A stretch of 64,000 bases of DNA from Sulfitobacter sediminilitoris (lineage in GTDB: Bacteria > Pseudomonadota > Alphaproteobacteria > Rhodobacterales > Rhodobacteraceae): positions 1-64,000 of the forward strand of contig NZ_JAABNT010000011.1 in NCBI RefSeq assembly GCF_010667575.1, read 5' to 3'. The notes beneath the pieces were generated by a model that saw only the letters and a program-made list of their open reading frames with translations, searched no databases and was not told where the DNA came from. The translations under genes were made by a program, and so were the position numbers. Each line of letters opens with the position of its first letter. The first letter of the stretch is position 1. Shown piece after piece: positions 16,063 to 24,875 of the stretch.

Positions 16063-17759
16063 CCCCGCGCCCCAAAACCCGCTGCGCGGTCTATACCCGC
16101 AAGTCCTCCGAGGAAGGCCTCGACCAGGACTTCAACTCTCTCGATGCCCAGTTTGAAGCCTGTGCGGCATTCGTTGCAAGCCAGCGCCAGGAAGGCTGGA
16201 CCCTCCTGTCCACCCGATATGATGATGGAGGCCTTTCCGGTGGCACCCTCGACCGCCCTGCCCTGCAACGCCTGCTAAGCGATGTCGATGCAGGCCGCAT
16301 TGACCGGATCGTCGTCTACAAGATCGACCGCCTCACCCGCTCGCTCTCGGACTTCTCAAAGATTGTCGATCGGCTCGATGCTGCTGGCTGCTCCTTTGTA
16401 TCGGTCACTCAGTCCTTCAATACGGCCACGAGCATGGGGCGCCTCACGCTCAATATGCTGCTCTCCTTTGCCCAGTTCGAACGGGAAGTCACGGCCGAAC
16501 GGATACGCGACAAGATCGCAGCCTCCAAAAAGAAAGGACTCTGGATGGGCGGAACCGTGCCGCTTGGATATGACCGTCATCCTAATCTTGGAATGCGGCA
16601 GCTGGTCGTGAATGCCAGGGAAGCCGAGACGGTCAAAAAGCTCTTCCAGCTCTATGACAGGTTTGGGTGCCTCAGGAAGGTGACGGCCGAAGCTGCGCGG
16701 CTTGGGCTACGCTCCAAACGCCGGGTATACGGCAGCGGGCGTAAACGAGGCGGCAACCCCTTCTCCCGCGGCCAGATTTACTACCTGCTGCGCAACCCAA
16801 CCTATCTCGGAAAGATACGACACAAGGACAAAACTTTCCCCGGGCAGCACGCCGCAGTCATCGAAGAGTCTCTCTGGGCCAGGGTTCAGAGGAAGCTACA
16901 AGCCGCAAGCGCCAGACCGCGAGGCGCGTCCACCGCAAAAGCCCGGGGTGGGAACCCCGCAGCGCCTTCTCTTCTGGCTGGCAAGATACGCGATGAGACG
17001 GGAGATATTCTCACACCTACCCACACGAAACGTCATGACAGACGGCTGCGCTATTACGTCTCCAATCGCCTGATCTCCGCAGGACCCGACCCCGCCGGCT
17101 GGCGCCTGCCCGCCCCGGCCTTCGAAGCCACTGTGACAAAGATGGTGGCAGCGTATCTGCAACATTGCGTCCAAAGACACAGCCTCCTCGCCGCGCCAGA
17201 CATCCGGGCAGCGGACCGGGTTGCGACGTCAGTTGCGACCCTCATCGATACCCTCAGGTCCGCACCCGAGAAGGTCCTGCCAAACATGATCTCTTCGGGA
17301 CATCTGGAGACAGGTAAGCTCCACATCGAACTGGGGGCTACGCAGCTGGCTCAGCATCTGGATGTCCCAGCGGACGCGATCAGCAGCGAGGCCTTGAATA
17401 TCACATCACCCTTCGCCCTGCGCCGACGTGGTATTGAGATGAAGATCGTGGCAGGCGAGACTGAGCCCTGCCCTGACCCCGTTCTGATCAGCACACTCCA
17501 CAAAGCGCATCGCTGGACCGAGTCCTTGCGCAATGGAACGCCCCTTACCGAGCTCGCCCAACAGGAGAAGGTTTCACCATCCTACCTGCGGACCCGCGCC
17601 CAACTGGCCTTCCTCTCTCCCGCGCTCCAAAAAGCCATTCTAAATGGCCAGCAGCCTCAGGAACTCACCGTCAAATCGATCCTCTCCCGGCCCCTCCCTC
17701 TGGACTGGAATGCCCAGGCCATCTGCTTTGGATTTACGCCAGCAGGCTCGCTTCCCTGA
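16059..17759 (+). CDS. Large serine recombinase (site-specific integrase/excisionase)
   Basis: 566 residues. The N-terminal resolvase domain has the catalytic serine in VYTRKSSEEG (S16 by the YxRxS pattern) with downstream Arg residues in IDRIVVYKIDRLTRSLSDF and the helix-E region NMLLSFAQFEREVTAERIRD. A central recombinase (PF07508-like) domain follows (PFSRGQIYYLLRNPTYLGKI), then a C-terminal region with little recognisable motif. It would integrate or excise the island by serine-phospho chemistry. The GTG start overlaps the DUF2924 stop. Immediately downstream lies an array of 14-bp repeats and then tRNA-Ser, suggesting that its binding or attachment sites are at this end. Confidence 0.88.
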   Translation: MTPRPKTRCAVYTRKSSEEGLDQDFNSLDAQFEACAAFVASQRQEGWTLLSTRYDDGGLSGGTLDRPALQRLLSDVDAGRIDRIVVYKIDRLTRSLSDFSKIVDRLDAAGCSFVSVTQSFNTATSMGRLTLNMLLSFAQFEREVTAERIRDKIAASKKKGLWMGGTVPLGYDRHPNLGMRQLVVNAREAETVKKLFQLYDRFGCLRKVTAEAARLGLRSKRRVYGSGRKRGGNPFSRGQIYYLLRNPTYLGKIRHKDKTFPGQHAAVIEESLWARVQRKLQAASARPRGASTAKARGGNPAAPSLLAGKIRDETGDILTPTHTKRHDRRLRYYVSNRLISAGPDPAGWRLPAPAFEATVTKMVAAYLQHCVQRHSLLAAPDIRAADRVATSVATLIDTLRSAPEKVLPNMISSGHLETGKLHIELGATQLAQHLDVPADAISSEALNITSPFALRRRGIEMKIVAGETEPCPDPVLISTLHKAHRWTESLRNGTPLTELAQQEKVSPSYLRTRAQLAFLSPALQKAILNGQQPQELTVKSILSRPLPLDWNAQAICFGFTPAGSLP

Positions 17760-17769
17760 TCCGACCCGC

Positions 17770-17842
17770 AAATTCCCTGTTCCACCAAAGAAATTCCCTG
17801 TTCCGACCTGAAAATTCCCTGTTCCATCCCGAGCAGGGAATT
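17770..17842. repeat. 14-bp iterons at 21-bp spacing plus inverted copy
   Basis: AAATTCCCTGTTCC occurs exactly at 17770-17783, 17791-17804 and 17812-17825, a period of 21 bp (two helical turns), so all copies face the same side of the DNA. The third copy also pairs with an inverted CAGGGAATT at 17834-17842, giving a perfect 9-bp palindrome arm. The array begins 11 bp after the recombinase stop codon. It looks like a cooperative protein-binding site. Confidence 0.85.
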
Positions 17843-17921
17843 GGTCTCTAACCCACTCTTACAGCATCAGAAATCATGGTAGAAATCGACCGCAAAAGCC
17901 CCTATCCGCACGAAATCTAAA

Positions 17922-17954
17922 AAATTCCCTGTAAATTCCCTGCTTAACAGGGAA
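17922..17954. repeat. Second cluster of the same repeat with palindrome
   Basis: AAATTCCCTGT at 17922-17932 and AAATTCCCTG at 17933-17942 abut each other. The second forms a perfect palindrome TTCCCTG-CTTAA-CAGGGAA (17936-17954). The core ATTCCCTG is shared with the iterons at 17770-17842. The surrounding 17760-18111 gap has no gene. Confidence 0.8.
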
Positions 17955-18053
17955 AACCGAACCCCGAACCACGCTCAACAGAGACAGACCCAGAATCCCT
18001 CTGAAATCCTCCCTAGAAAGGTGTCTCTTGGGACTCAGGCCGCAGCAAAAGCC

Positions 18054-18075
18054 CTGAATTCCGCGCAGAATTCAG
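18054..18075 (-). terminator. Palindrome downstream of tRNA-Ser, possible tRNA terminator
   Basis: CTGAATTC-CGCGCA-GAATTCAG is a perfect 8-bp inverted repeat about 37 nt beyond the tRNA 3' end. On the minus strand it is followed by GGCTTTT, so it may terminate the tRNA transcript. It may instead be a protein-binding site of the neighbouring island. Confidence 0.4.
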
Positions 18076-18111
18076 CGCGAATTGTCACTATAAAACAATA
18101 TGTTATGTGGG

Positions 18112-18201
18112 TGGCGGAGACGAAGGGATTCGAACCCTCGAGACCCTTCCGGGCCTACTCCCTTAGCAGGGGAGCGCCTTCGACCACTCGGCCACGTCTC
18201 C
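18112..18201 (-). tRNA. tRNA-Ser (GCT)
   Basis: The minus-strand 90-mer begins GGAGACGTGGCCGAGTGG and ends with the complementary CGTCTCC, then GCCA. The anticodon stem-loop CTCCC-CTGCTAA-GGGAG gives anticodon GCT (AGC/AGU codons). A long variable arm (TAGGCCCGGAAGGGTC region) and the T-loop GGTTCGAATCC are present. The CCA tail is encoded. The 3' end faces the recombinase island, a common position for integrated elements, although no duplicated tRNA 3' segment was found in the window. Confidence 0.95.
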
Positions 18202-18839
18202 GCTGACCGCTATACAGGGGGCATTTGCCCCTGAACAAGGGCAAAACCGACAGAAATGTAAAAAAGCAATGCGCGGTATGCTTTGTGCGAAGGCATGTTG
18301 CGGTCGTTCTGGCGGATCGGTCAACTTGGTATGAACGATTTTTGAGACCTTTTCCTTTGCGCAGGACGCGATCATCAGAATGATGGGGATGGATTGAGAT
18401 TTCGGATCAGCGACGCCCGGAGAGTCGGCACCTGACAATTGAAGAGCTGGGAAGCAGCGTCTGGTGATGTTGATTGAGCATGAGCCATTCATGTGTTTCG
18501 CGGCCCGCGTCAGGATGTATTGCGCGCTGCAAGAGCGAGATATCTGGTACGAAAGATAGCGATAAACTGGGCGACACCGTGCTTATTCTGCCAATAACAA
18601 ACCCGTGAATATTTTGTGATGGCGCGCTCCCTCAAATCCAAAACCGCACGTAAACCTTTAATTTATATAATATTTTCAGGGGCTCCACGCCCACTTCCGG
18701 GCATCCTCAGTGCGCAAAATCAAATCCAACCAAAATTTCGCGGAAACTTTTTCTGCAGGTGCAGTGTTGAGGAGGCAGACAACGAGACGGGGCACGCTGC
18801 CTTGGTCTTGGAAAGCAACGAAATGAAAGGATACGACAC
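18202..18839. other. Non-coding gap between tRNA-Ser and a small secreted protein gene
   Basis: About 640 bp with no credible coding frame in either direction. An AT-rich patch near 18657-18680 (TTTAATTTATATAATATTTTC) may belong to the promoter of the secreted protein gene. The right part just before 18840 carries its AAAGGA ribosome binding site. The left end should hold the tRNA promoter. Confidence 0.5.
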
Positions 18840-19136
18840 ATGAAACTCATTATCACAGCAGCCGCCGCTACCCTGATCAGCACCGCCGCTTTCGCAGCGG
18901 AATCGACCAAGTACAACGACCTGCGTCTTGACACGAGCAAGAATGCAGAAAACGTCTATTCTGATGAGGTGCGCAGCACGGATATGGACGGTGCCCAGCG
19001 TGGCCGTGACCAGATCGGTTCGACCGCTGATGACAGCTTTGATGCCGACGTAACCTTTTCCACGCGGAGCGCCATCCGCACCACCGGTGAAGGCTATGTC
19101 TATGGTGGTTATGGTGAAGGCAACGACAGCCGCTAA
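18840..19136 (+). CDS. Small exported protein of unknown function
   Basis: 98 residues with a textbook signal peptide (MKLIITAAAATLISTAAFAA) cleaved after AFA. The mature part is about 78 residues, polar, rich in Asp, Thr, Ser and Gly, and ends in a glycine/tyrosine stretch (GEGYVYGGYGEGNDSR). No family is recognised. A good ribosome binding site (AAAGGA, 9 nt) and a strong terminator 20 nt downstream indicate a real single-gene transcript. The product is periplasmic or secreted; no cysteines or membrane segments are present in the mature part. Confidence 0.75.
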   Translation: MKLIITAAAATLISTAAFAAESTKYNDLRLDTSKNAENVYSDEVRSTDMDGAQRGRDQIGSTADDSFDADVTFSTRSAIRTTGEGYVYGGYGEGNDSR

Positions 19137-19158
19137 ATCATAATTAGCTTAGCGTAGA

Positions 19159-19184
19159 GGCCCGGTCGACTGACCGGGCCTTTT
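19159..19184 (+). terminator. Rho-independent terminator
   Basis: GGCCCGGTC-GACT-GACCGGGCC, a perfect 9-bp stem with a 4-nt loop, is followed by TTTT, 22 nt beyond the stop of the small secreted protein. The remaining gap to ychF (19185-19450) holds nothing recognised. Confidence 0.85.
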
Positions 19185-19450
19185 GCACGATCTGAGACTA
19201 GCCCTTTGAGGTTAGCGCCAAACAGCAGATCTTATGACAAATGGACGGTCAGGAAGAACATTCAGTATTCGCGTATTCGCGCAATCGGGTCGGCACTCCG
19301 ATGTACTTATCCGCAGACTACCAGATTTCCGGCATGCTCTTAGTCAGTTCCAACTGTCAAAATTTTCAGCTGAGAACGGAACATGTGGCAAATCCTATCG
19401 TTGCCCCTGAAAAAGTCGTGACTTCAGACTAAGTGTTCTTGCCTGCGGCC

Positions 19451-20548
19451 TTAGGTGTTGAACAGGAAGTGCAACACATCCCCGTCCTTGACCACATAGC
19501 TTTTTCCCTCTGCGCGCATTTTGCCTGCCTCTTTTGCAGGGCCCTCACCGCCCAGGCTGACAAAATCATCAAACGCGATTGTCTCGGCGCGGATGAATCC
19601 CTTTTCGAAATCACCGTGGATCACACCCGCCGCCTTGGGGGCGGTGGTGCCTGATTTGATTGTCCAGGCGCGGGCCTCCTTGGGGCCGACGGTAAAATAG
19701 GTCTCCAAGTGCAGCAGTTCATAGCCTGCACGGATCAGACGATCGAGGCCTGCTTCCTTAAGGCCCATCTCTTCTAGGAACATCTCAGCTTCTTCAGGTT
19801 CCAGCTGGCTGATTTCTTCTTCAATCTGGGCCGAGATGATAACGTGAGCATTGCCCTGCGCGGCTGCCATTTCCGCCACCTTGGTCGAATGTTCATTGCC
19901 TGTTGCCGCGTCCGCCTCACCTACGTTGCAGACGTAAAGAACCGGCTTTGTCGTCAGCAGTTGCAACATACGCCATGCCTTGGCGTCTTCTTCATCGACC
20001 TCGACCACGCGGGCAGGATTGCCCTGCTCCAAGGCTTCCAGCGCCATCTTCATCAGACGCTCTTGCTGGACAGCTTCCTTGTCGCCGCCGCGGACTTTGC
20101 GAACGATGTTTTGCAGACGCTTCTCGATGCTTTCGATGTCGGCCAGCATCAGTTCGGTATCGATTGTTTCGGCGTCGGCCACTGGGTCCACGCGGCCCTC
20201 GACATGGGTGACGTCACCATCTTCAAAGCAACGCAGCACATGCGCGATGGCATCCACTTCGCGGATATTGGCAAGGAACTGGTTGCCAAGCCCTTCGCCC
20301 TTGGACGCGCCCTTCACCAGACCCGCAATGTCCACGAAGGTCATGCGCGTGGGGATGATTTGTTTGGACTTCGCGATCTCGGCCAGCTGATCAAGGCGGG
20401 CGTCCGGAACGGCAACCTCGCCGACGTTGGGCTCAATTGTGCAGAAAGGAAAGTTTGCGGCCTGCGCCGCAGCCGTACGGGTGAGCGCGTTGAAAAGGGT
20501 CGATTTACCGACGTTCGGCAGACCCACGATACCCATTTTGAAACCCAT
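19451..20548 (-). CDS. ychF: Redox-regulated ribosome-binding ATPase YchF
   Basis: 365 residues, the family length. It has an Obg-like P-loop GLPNVGKST (9-17), the DIAGLVKGASKGEGLGNQFL switch region, the altered specificity motif NVGE in place of NKxD (which makes YchF/OLA1 prefer ATP), a coiled-coil arm, and a C-terminal TGS domain (AGVIHGDFEKGFIRAETI). It is a universal protein linked to ribosomes and oxidative-stress responses. It is divergent from trpA with 215 bp between, and has no operon partner on its own strand here. Confidence 0.97.
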   Translation of the reverse strand: MGFKMGIVGLPNVGKSTLFNALTRTAAAQAANFPFCTIEPNVGEVAVPDARLDQLAEIAKSKQIIPTRMTFVDIAGLVKGASKGEGLGNQFLANIREVDAIAHVLRCFEDGDVTHVEGRVDPVADAETIDTELMLADIESIEKRLQNIVRKVRGGDKEAVQQERLMKMALEALEQGNPARVVEVDEEDAKAWRMLQLLTTKPVLYVCNVGEADAATGNEHSTKVAEMAAAQGNAHVIISAQIEEEISQLEPEEAEMFLEEMGLKEAGLDRLIRAGYELLHLETYFTVGPKEARAWTIKSGTTAPKAAGVIHGDFEKGFIRAETIAFDDFVSLGGEGPAKEAGKMRAEGKSYVVKDGDVLHFLFNT

Positions 20549-20763
20549 GACGGCGTCCTTTCCGCATTGCTTGATTGGCGCCCTCCTAGGGCTTGGTCAC
20601 GCATGGTGCAAGGGTGTGGTGTACTGCCTTGCCACTCATGCGCGTAAAATTCGGATTTTAGCTCGGGTATTTGCCACATTCGCCCCCCCACTGCGCAGGT
20701 CACACATTGATTTCCGCTGAAAGGTTGGGCATTGCACTGGACAGCAAAGTAAAAGGCACCGAC

Positions 20764-21555
20764 ATGACCCGTATCGACGCAAAATTCGCTGACCTCAAAG
20801 CGCAAGGCAAAAAGGCATTCGTTTCCTATATCATGGCGGGCGATCCCGATTACGACACGGCACTTGATGTCATGCGCGGCCTGCCAGAGGCCGGTGTCGA
20901 TGTGATCGAGCTTGGCTTGCCATTCACGGACCCGATGGCTGATGGTCCGACGATCCAGCTGGCCGGTCAGCGGGCACTGGATGGTGGCATGACGCTGAAG
21001 AAAACGCTTCAGATGGCAGCGACCTTTCGCGAAGGTGACGATACGACGCCGATTGTGTTGATGGGCTATTACAACCCGATTTATTCCATGGGTGTTGAGA
21101 CATTTTTGGTTGCGGCAAAGAAAGCAGGCATCGACGGGCTGATCATTGTCGATCTGCCGCCCGAAGAGGACAGTGAACTTTGCCTGCCCGCACAGGCAGC
21201 CGGATTGAACTTCATTCGCCTTGCAACACCGACGACCGATGACAAGCGTCTGCCACGTGTCGTGCAGAACACCTCCGGCTTTGTCTATTACGTCTCGATC
21301 ACGGGGATCACCGGATCGGCCGAGGCAGACGCAGGCGATGTCGCGCCCGAAGTGGCACGCATCCAAAAGGCCAGCGGTCTGCCTGTCATCGTTGGCTTTG
21401 GCGTGAACACACCTGAGAAGTCCAAGGCGATTGCCGAAGTGGCGGACGGTGTGGTTGTAGGCTCTGCCATCGTATCGCGGATTGCGAAGGGCGACAGCGT
21501 TGCCGATGTACTGGCCTTCGTTAAGACCCTGTCAGACGGGGCGCACGCGGCGTAG
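20764..21555 (+). CDS. trpA: Tryptophan synthase alpha subunit
   Basis: 263 residues, a TIM barrel cleaving indole-3-glycerol phosphate to indole and glyceraldehyde 3-phosphate. The catalytic residues fall at the canonical numbers: E49 ([10 protein letters not shown]) and D60 (PMADGPTIQ). The phosphate-binding block [10 protein letters not shown] and VVGSAIV are intact. The start is at ATG 20764; the longer frame from 20671 adds non-family residues. Its partner trpB lies 11 kb away at 32779 on the other strand, so the alpha and beta subunits are expressed from separate promoters although they work as an alpha2beta2 complex. Confidence 0.97.
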   Translation: MTRIDAKFADLKAQGKKAFVSYIMAGDPDYDTALDVMRGLPEAGVDVIELGLPFTDPMADGPTIQLAGQRALDGGMTLKKTLQMAATFREGDDTTPIVLMGYYNPIYSMGVETFLVAAKKAGIDGLIIVDLPPEEDSELCLPAQAAGLNFIRLATPTTDDKRLPRVVQNTSGFVYYVSITGITGSAEADAGDVAPEVARIQKASGLPVIVGFGVNTPEKSKAIAEVADGVVVGSAIVSRIAKGDSVADVLAFVKTLSDGAHAA

Positions 21556-21570
21556 CCACAGGCCTGACGC

Positions 21571-21595
21571 AGGGGGCGAGCGACTGACCCCTTTT
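21571..21595 (+). terminator. Possible terminator after trpA
   Basis: AGGGG at 21571-21575 can pair with the CCCCT that runs into a TTTTT tract ending at about 21595. The stem is only 5 bp with a loop of about 12 nt, so this is a weak candidate 16 nt beyond the trpA stop. No better hairpin is seen before the next gene. Confidence 0.4.
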
Positions 21596-21777
21596 TCAGA
21601 CGACAACGAATTTGGCGGCATGGTCTGAGGCATATGCCGCAGGCATCCTGATGACCTATGTCAGAGGAAGATCCCCGTGGATGGCGCGGCGATCTCTGGC
21701 AGCGTGTGAGATTATCTTTGGTTTGCTTTTGCCGCCTTCAATCGGTAAGAAAACGTGACCAATTTTGGAAGAATCCC

Positions 21778-22944
21778 ATGCCTGCCATCACAAACATCTA
21801 CGACCTCAAGCGCATTTATGAACGTCGCGTCCCGCGCATGTTCTATGACTATTGTGAATCCGGCAGTTGGACCGAGCAGACTTTCCGCGAGAACACCTCG
21901 GACTTTGACAAGCTGCGCCTGCGCCAGCGGGTCGCCGTTGACATGTCAGGGCGCACAACCGCGTCCAAGATGATCGGTCAGGATGTGGCGATGCCGGTGG
22001 CCCTTGCGCCAGTGGGGCTGACTGGCATGCAGCACGCGGATGGTGAGATCAAGGCGGCGAAAGCAGCGAAAGCCTTTGGCGTACCCTTCACGCTGTCCAC
22101 GATGTCGATCAACTCCATCGAGGACGTCGCCGAGGCGACAGGCGCTCCGTTCTGGTTTCAGCTTTATACCATGCGCGATCAGGATTACGTCAGCCGCCTG
22201 ATCCAGCGCGCCAAGGACGCCAATTGCTCGGCCTTGGTCATTACGCTGGATCTGCAAATCCTTGGTCAGCGACACAAGGACATCAAGAACGGCCTGTCTG
22301 CCCCACCCAAGCTAACGCCCAAGACCATTGCGAACCTGATGACCAAATGGGCGTGGGGCATTGAAATGCTACAGGCCAAGCGACGCGAGTTTGGCAACAT
22401 CGTGGGGCATGTCGAAGGCATTTCCGACGCCTCCAGCCTTGGGGCATGGACGGCGGAACAGTTCGATCCGTCGCTTGACTGGAACAAGATTGCCAAGCTC
22501 AAGGAAGAATGGGGCGGCAAAGTAATCCTGAAGGGCATTCTGGACGCCGAAGACGCCAAGATGGCGCTTAAGGTCGGGGCGGATGCAATTGTCGTTTCAA
22601 ACCACGGCGGGCGACAGTTGGACGGGGCAGTCAGTTCCATCAGCGCCCTACCCTCCATTCTGGATGCGGTGGGCGATCAGGTTGAGGTGCATCTGGACAG
22701 CGGTATCCGGTCTGGACAGGACGTGCTGAAGGCACTGGCGATGGGTGCAAAAGGCACCTACATCGGCCGCGCGTTCGTCTATGGATTGGGCGCGATGGGC
22801 GAGAAAGGCGTGACAACAGCCCTTGAGGTCATCCACAAGGAACTGGACACGACCATGGCTCTGTGCGGTGAGACCAAGGTCACGGACCTGGGTCGACACA
22901 ACCTGTTGATCCCCGAAGATTTCGGAGGACGCTGGCAGGACTGA
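21778..22944 (+). CDS. FMN-dependent alpha-hydroxyacid dehydrogenase (LldD/lactate oxidase family)
   Basis: 388 residues starting MPAITNIYDLKRIYERRVPR after a GGAAG site. It is a TIM-barrel flavoenzyme oxidising L-2-hydroxy acids such as L-lactate to the keto acid. The FMN and substrate residues are visible: YCESGSWTEQT at the N-terminus, FQLYTMRDQDY, the catalytic His-Arg of VVSNHGGRQLDGAVSS, and the phosphate-binding LDSGIRSGQDVLKALAMGA and YIGRAFVYG. Family members include L-lactate, glycolate and mandelate enzymes; L-lactate dehydrogenase is most likely but the substrate cannot be proven from sequence. A sulfotransferase-like gene follows after 23 bp. Confidence 0.9.
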   Translation: MPAITNIYDLKRIYERRVPRMFYDYCESGSWTEQTFRENTSDFDKLRLRQRVAVDMSGRTTASKMIGQDVAMPVALAPVGLTGMQHADGEIKAAKAAKAFGVPFTLSTMSINSIEDVAEATGAPFWFQLYTMRDQDYVSRLIQRAKDANCSALVITLDLQILGQRHKDIKNGLSAPPKLTPKTIANLMTKWAWGIEMLQAKRREFGNIVGHVEGISDASSLGAWTAEQFDPSLDWNKIAKLKEEWGGKVILKGILDAEDAKMALKVGADAIVVSNHGGRQLDGAVSSISALPSILDAVGDQVEVHLDSGIRSGQDVLKALAMGAKGTYIGRAFVYGLGAMGEKGVTTALEVIHKELDTTMALCGETKVTDLGRHNLLIPEDFGGRWQD

Positions 22945-22967
22945 GCATGCTTTGGTAGGACGGACGC

Positions 22968-23588
22968 ATGTTAGTCTTTCTGCGCCATAAGCTGACCTTC
23001 CTTGCCACTCCCAAGACCGGGACGACCGCCGTTGAGATGGCACTGAAGCCGCGCGCCGAGATTGTTTTCTCGAAGAGCCGCAAGCACATCACGGCAGCGC
23101 GCTATGCCAACAAGATCGCTCCTTTTCTGGAGGATACCTTTGGCGTGCGCCCGGCCTCTGTCGCGGTGATGCGGGAACCGGTGGCGCAGATCAGAAGCTG
23201 GTACAAGTACCGCAGTCAGGATCGGCTTGACGGGACCAAGCAAAGCACCAAGGGCATCACATTTGATCAGTTCGTGCTGGAGGTGATCAGTAACGATCCG
23301 CCCGAACGGGCCCAGATCGGGCGACAGTTCAATTTCCTGACGGATGGCAAGACGCGCGTGATGGCGGATCATATCTTTGCCTATTCGCATCAGGAGGGAT
23401 TTCTGATGTTCATTTCGGAACACCTGCAGCATCCCGTAGAGATCGCGCCCAAGAACGTCTCTCCCAAGGTCGATGCCCCCTTGGACGCAGCGATACTCGC
23501 AAAGTTACGCGAGGTCCGGGCAGCGGATTTCATGCTTTATGATGAGGTGGTGGCGCAGGGCGGCCATCTGCACACGCCGCAAGACTAG
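22968..23588 (+). CDS. Sulfotransferase-family protein
   Basis: 206 residues. The N-terminal LTFLATPKTGTTAVEMALK is the 5'-phosphosulfate-binding loop of PAPS-dependent sulfotransferases, and VAVMREPVAQIRSWYKYRS matches the 3'-phosphate-binding region (RxPxxxxxSxY). The protein is shorter than most carbohydrate sulfotransferases but this size occurs in roseobacters. The acceptor is unknown. It lies 23 bp after the hydroxyacid dehydrogenase, possibly co-transcribed, and its 3' end overlaps the convergent MFS gene by 4 nt. Confidence 0.75.
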   Translation: MLVFLRHKLTFLATPKTGTTAVEMALKPRAEIVFSKSRKHITAARYANKIAPFLEDTFGVRPASVAVMREPVAQIRSWYKYRSQDRLDGTKQSTKGITFDQFVLEVISNDPPERAQIGRQFNFLTDGKTRVMADHIFAYSHQEGFLMFISEHLQHPVEIAPKNVSPKVDAPLDAAILAKLREVRAADFMLYDEVVAQGGHLHTPQD

Positions 23589-24727
23589 TGCGCACGGCGC
23601 GCGAGGGCCGGGATCAGGGCAACGGCGGTAATCGCAAGCAGGAACGCCACGGCAATGAAAGATGTCCGCAGCCCGAAACCTTCGGAGATCAGCCCCATCA
23701 GCGGGGGTCCGAAAAAGAATGCGCCATAGCCGATAACAGAGGCCCGGCTGATCGCAGCAAGCCGCTGTGAGGCAGGCACCAATCGCCCGATCAGCGACAG
23801 CGCCAAAGGAGCGACCACCGAGATACCCAACCCGCCGATGGCAAAACCGATCAAGGCCATCTGCACACTTTGGGCTGCCCCCGCCAACGCAATTCCAATA
23901 GCGGACAGGATAGTCGCGCTCAGCATCAGGCTGGTGTCTCTCACCCTTTGGGACAGCCAATGCCCGGCCATCCGCCCAACGCCCATCATCAATCCCAGCA
24001 CCGCCGGGCCAAGCGCGCCCTGCCCCGCAGAGCCCTGCAACGTGCGTTCGATGTGCAACGCTGACCAGCCTTCGGTCGATGCTTCTGCCAGAAACGCCAT
24101 CAGGACGATCAGCCCTGTAATGATGACCAGTTTGGCCGAAAGGCCCTCTGCCTGCGGATCGTTTTCACCATCGATCCGGGGAGGGATGTCATAAGACCAC
24201 CACGCCAGCGCCAGCAGGACGATCAGCAATCCGGCGAAGATAGGCACCGGCGGCACCTCGGCACTGCGCAGGGCGGCGGTCAGCAGCGCGCCGCCGCCGT
24301 AGGCAAAGGCATAAAGCGCATGGTTGAGGTTCATCAGTTTGACGCCCTCTGCTTCTTCGATTTCAGAGACCCGCGCATTGACCAGCACGTCGATCACGCC
24401 AGAGCCGATAGAGGCCAGCAACATCGCGAAGGTGAGCATCAGAAGACTGGTGGAGGCGCTTGCCCAGAACATGCCGACCGCCAGAACAGCGATTCCAAAC
24501 GGCATTGCCATCCCCCCTGCCAACCGGCGACAGGCCGGGGCAAGCCACATGGCGGCAAAAGCCCCAAAAGCCGCAAACAACAGCGCCGCACCATAGGCCC
24601 CGTCAGAGGCCCCCACATTAGCCTTGATCACCGGCATCTGGGCGAAATACACCGCCCATGCGGCCCCGATGGCAAAAAAGCCCGCGACCGGCTTGCGCGA
24701 CAGGTAAAAGGCACGGACCACATTCAT
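23585..24727 (-). CDS. Major facilitator superfamily transporter
   Basis: 380 residues with about 12 hydrophobic membrane segments, including GAAWAVYFAQMPVIKANVG at the N-terminus and the loop motif SEIEEAEGVKLMNLNHALYA, resembling FucP/YbjJ-like MFS members. It is an inner-membrane permease of unknown substrate. It is convergent with the sulfotransferase gene (4-nt overlap) and divergent from rplY, with 148 bp between the two starts. No specific substrate signature is visible. Confidence 0.88.
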   Translation of the reverse strand: MNVVRAFYLSRKPVAGFFAIGAAWAVYFAQMPVIKANVGASDGAYGAALLFAAFGAFAAMWLAPACRRLAGGMAMPFGIAVLAVGMFWASASTSLLMLTFAMLLASIGSGVIDVLVNARVSEIEEAEGVKLMNLNHALYAFAYGGGALLTAALRSAEVPPVPIFAGLLIVLLALAWWSYDIPPRIDGENDPQAEGLSAKLVIITGLIVLMAFLAEASTEGWSALHIERTLQGSAGQGALGPAVLGLMMGVGRMAGHWLSQRVRDTSLMLSATILSAIGIALAGAAQSVQMALIGFAIGGLGISVVAPLALSLIGRLVPASQRLAAISRASVIGYGAFFFGPPLMGLISEGFGLRTSFIAVAFLLAITAVALIPALARRAH

Positions 24728-24875
24728 GTTGTGGCCTTGCCACGGGTCACAGACCTTGCCAAGGGCGGGGCGGCTGATTTGCCCTTTTCATGGACCATAA
24801 AGCCGTCTATAGGCACGGCTTCACGCGGGACTACAGCCTTGGAGGAGTCCCGCCCTAACCTATTGGAGAAATAAA

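Noticed and set aside
17770..17954. CRISPR array
   Set aside because: Repeats are 14 bp with 7-bp spacing and only three exact copies; there are no unique 30-bp spacers and no cas genes.
12105..18201. Complete prophage or gene transfer agent cluster
   Set aside because: No portal, protease, capsid, tail or lysis genes are present, and the flanking genes are ordinary chromosomal ones.
18616..18843. 75-codon frame before the small secreted protein
   Set aside because: Random-looking composition, no signal or family match, and it overlaps the ribosome binding site of the next gene.
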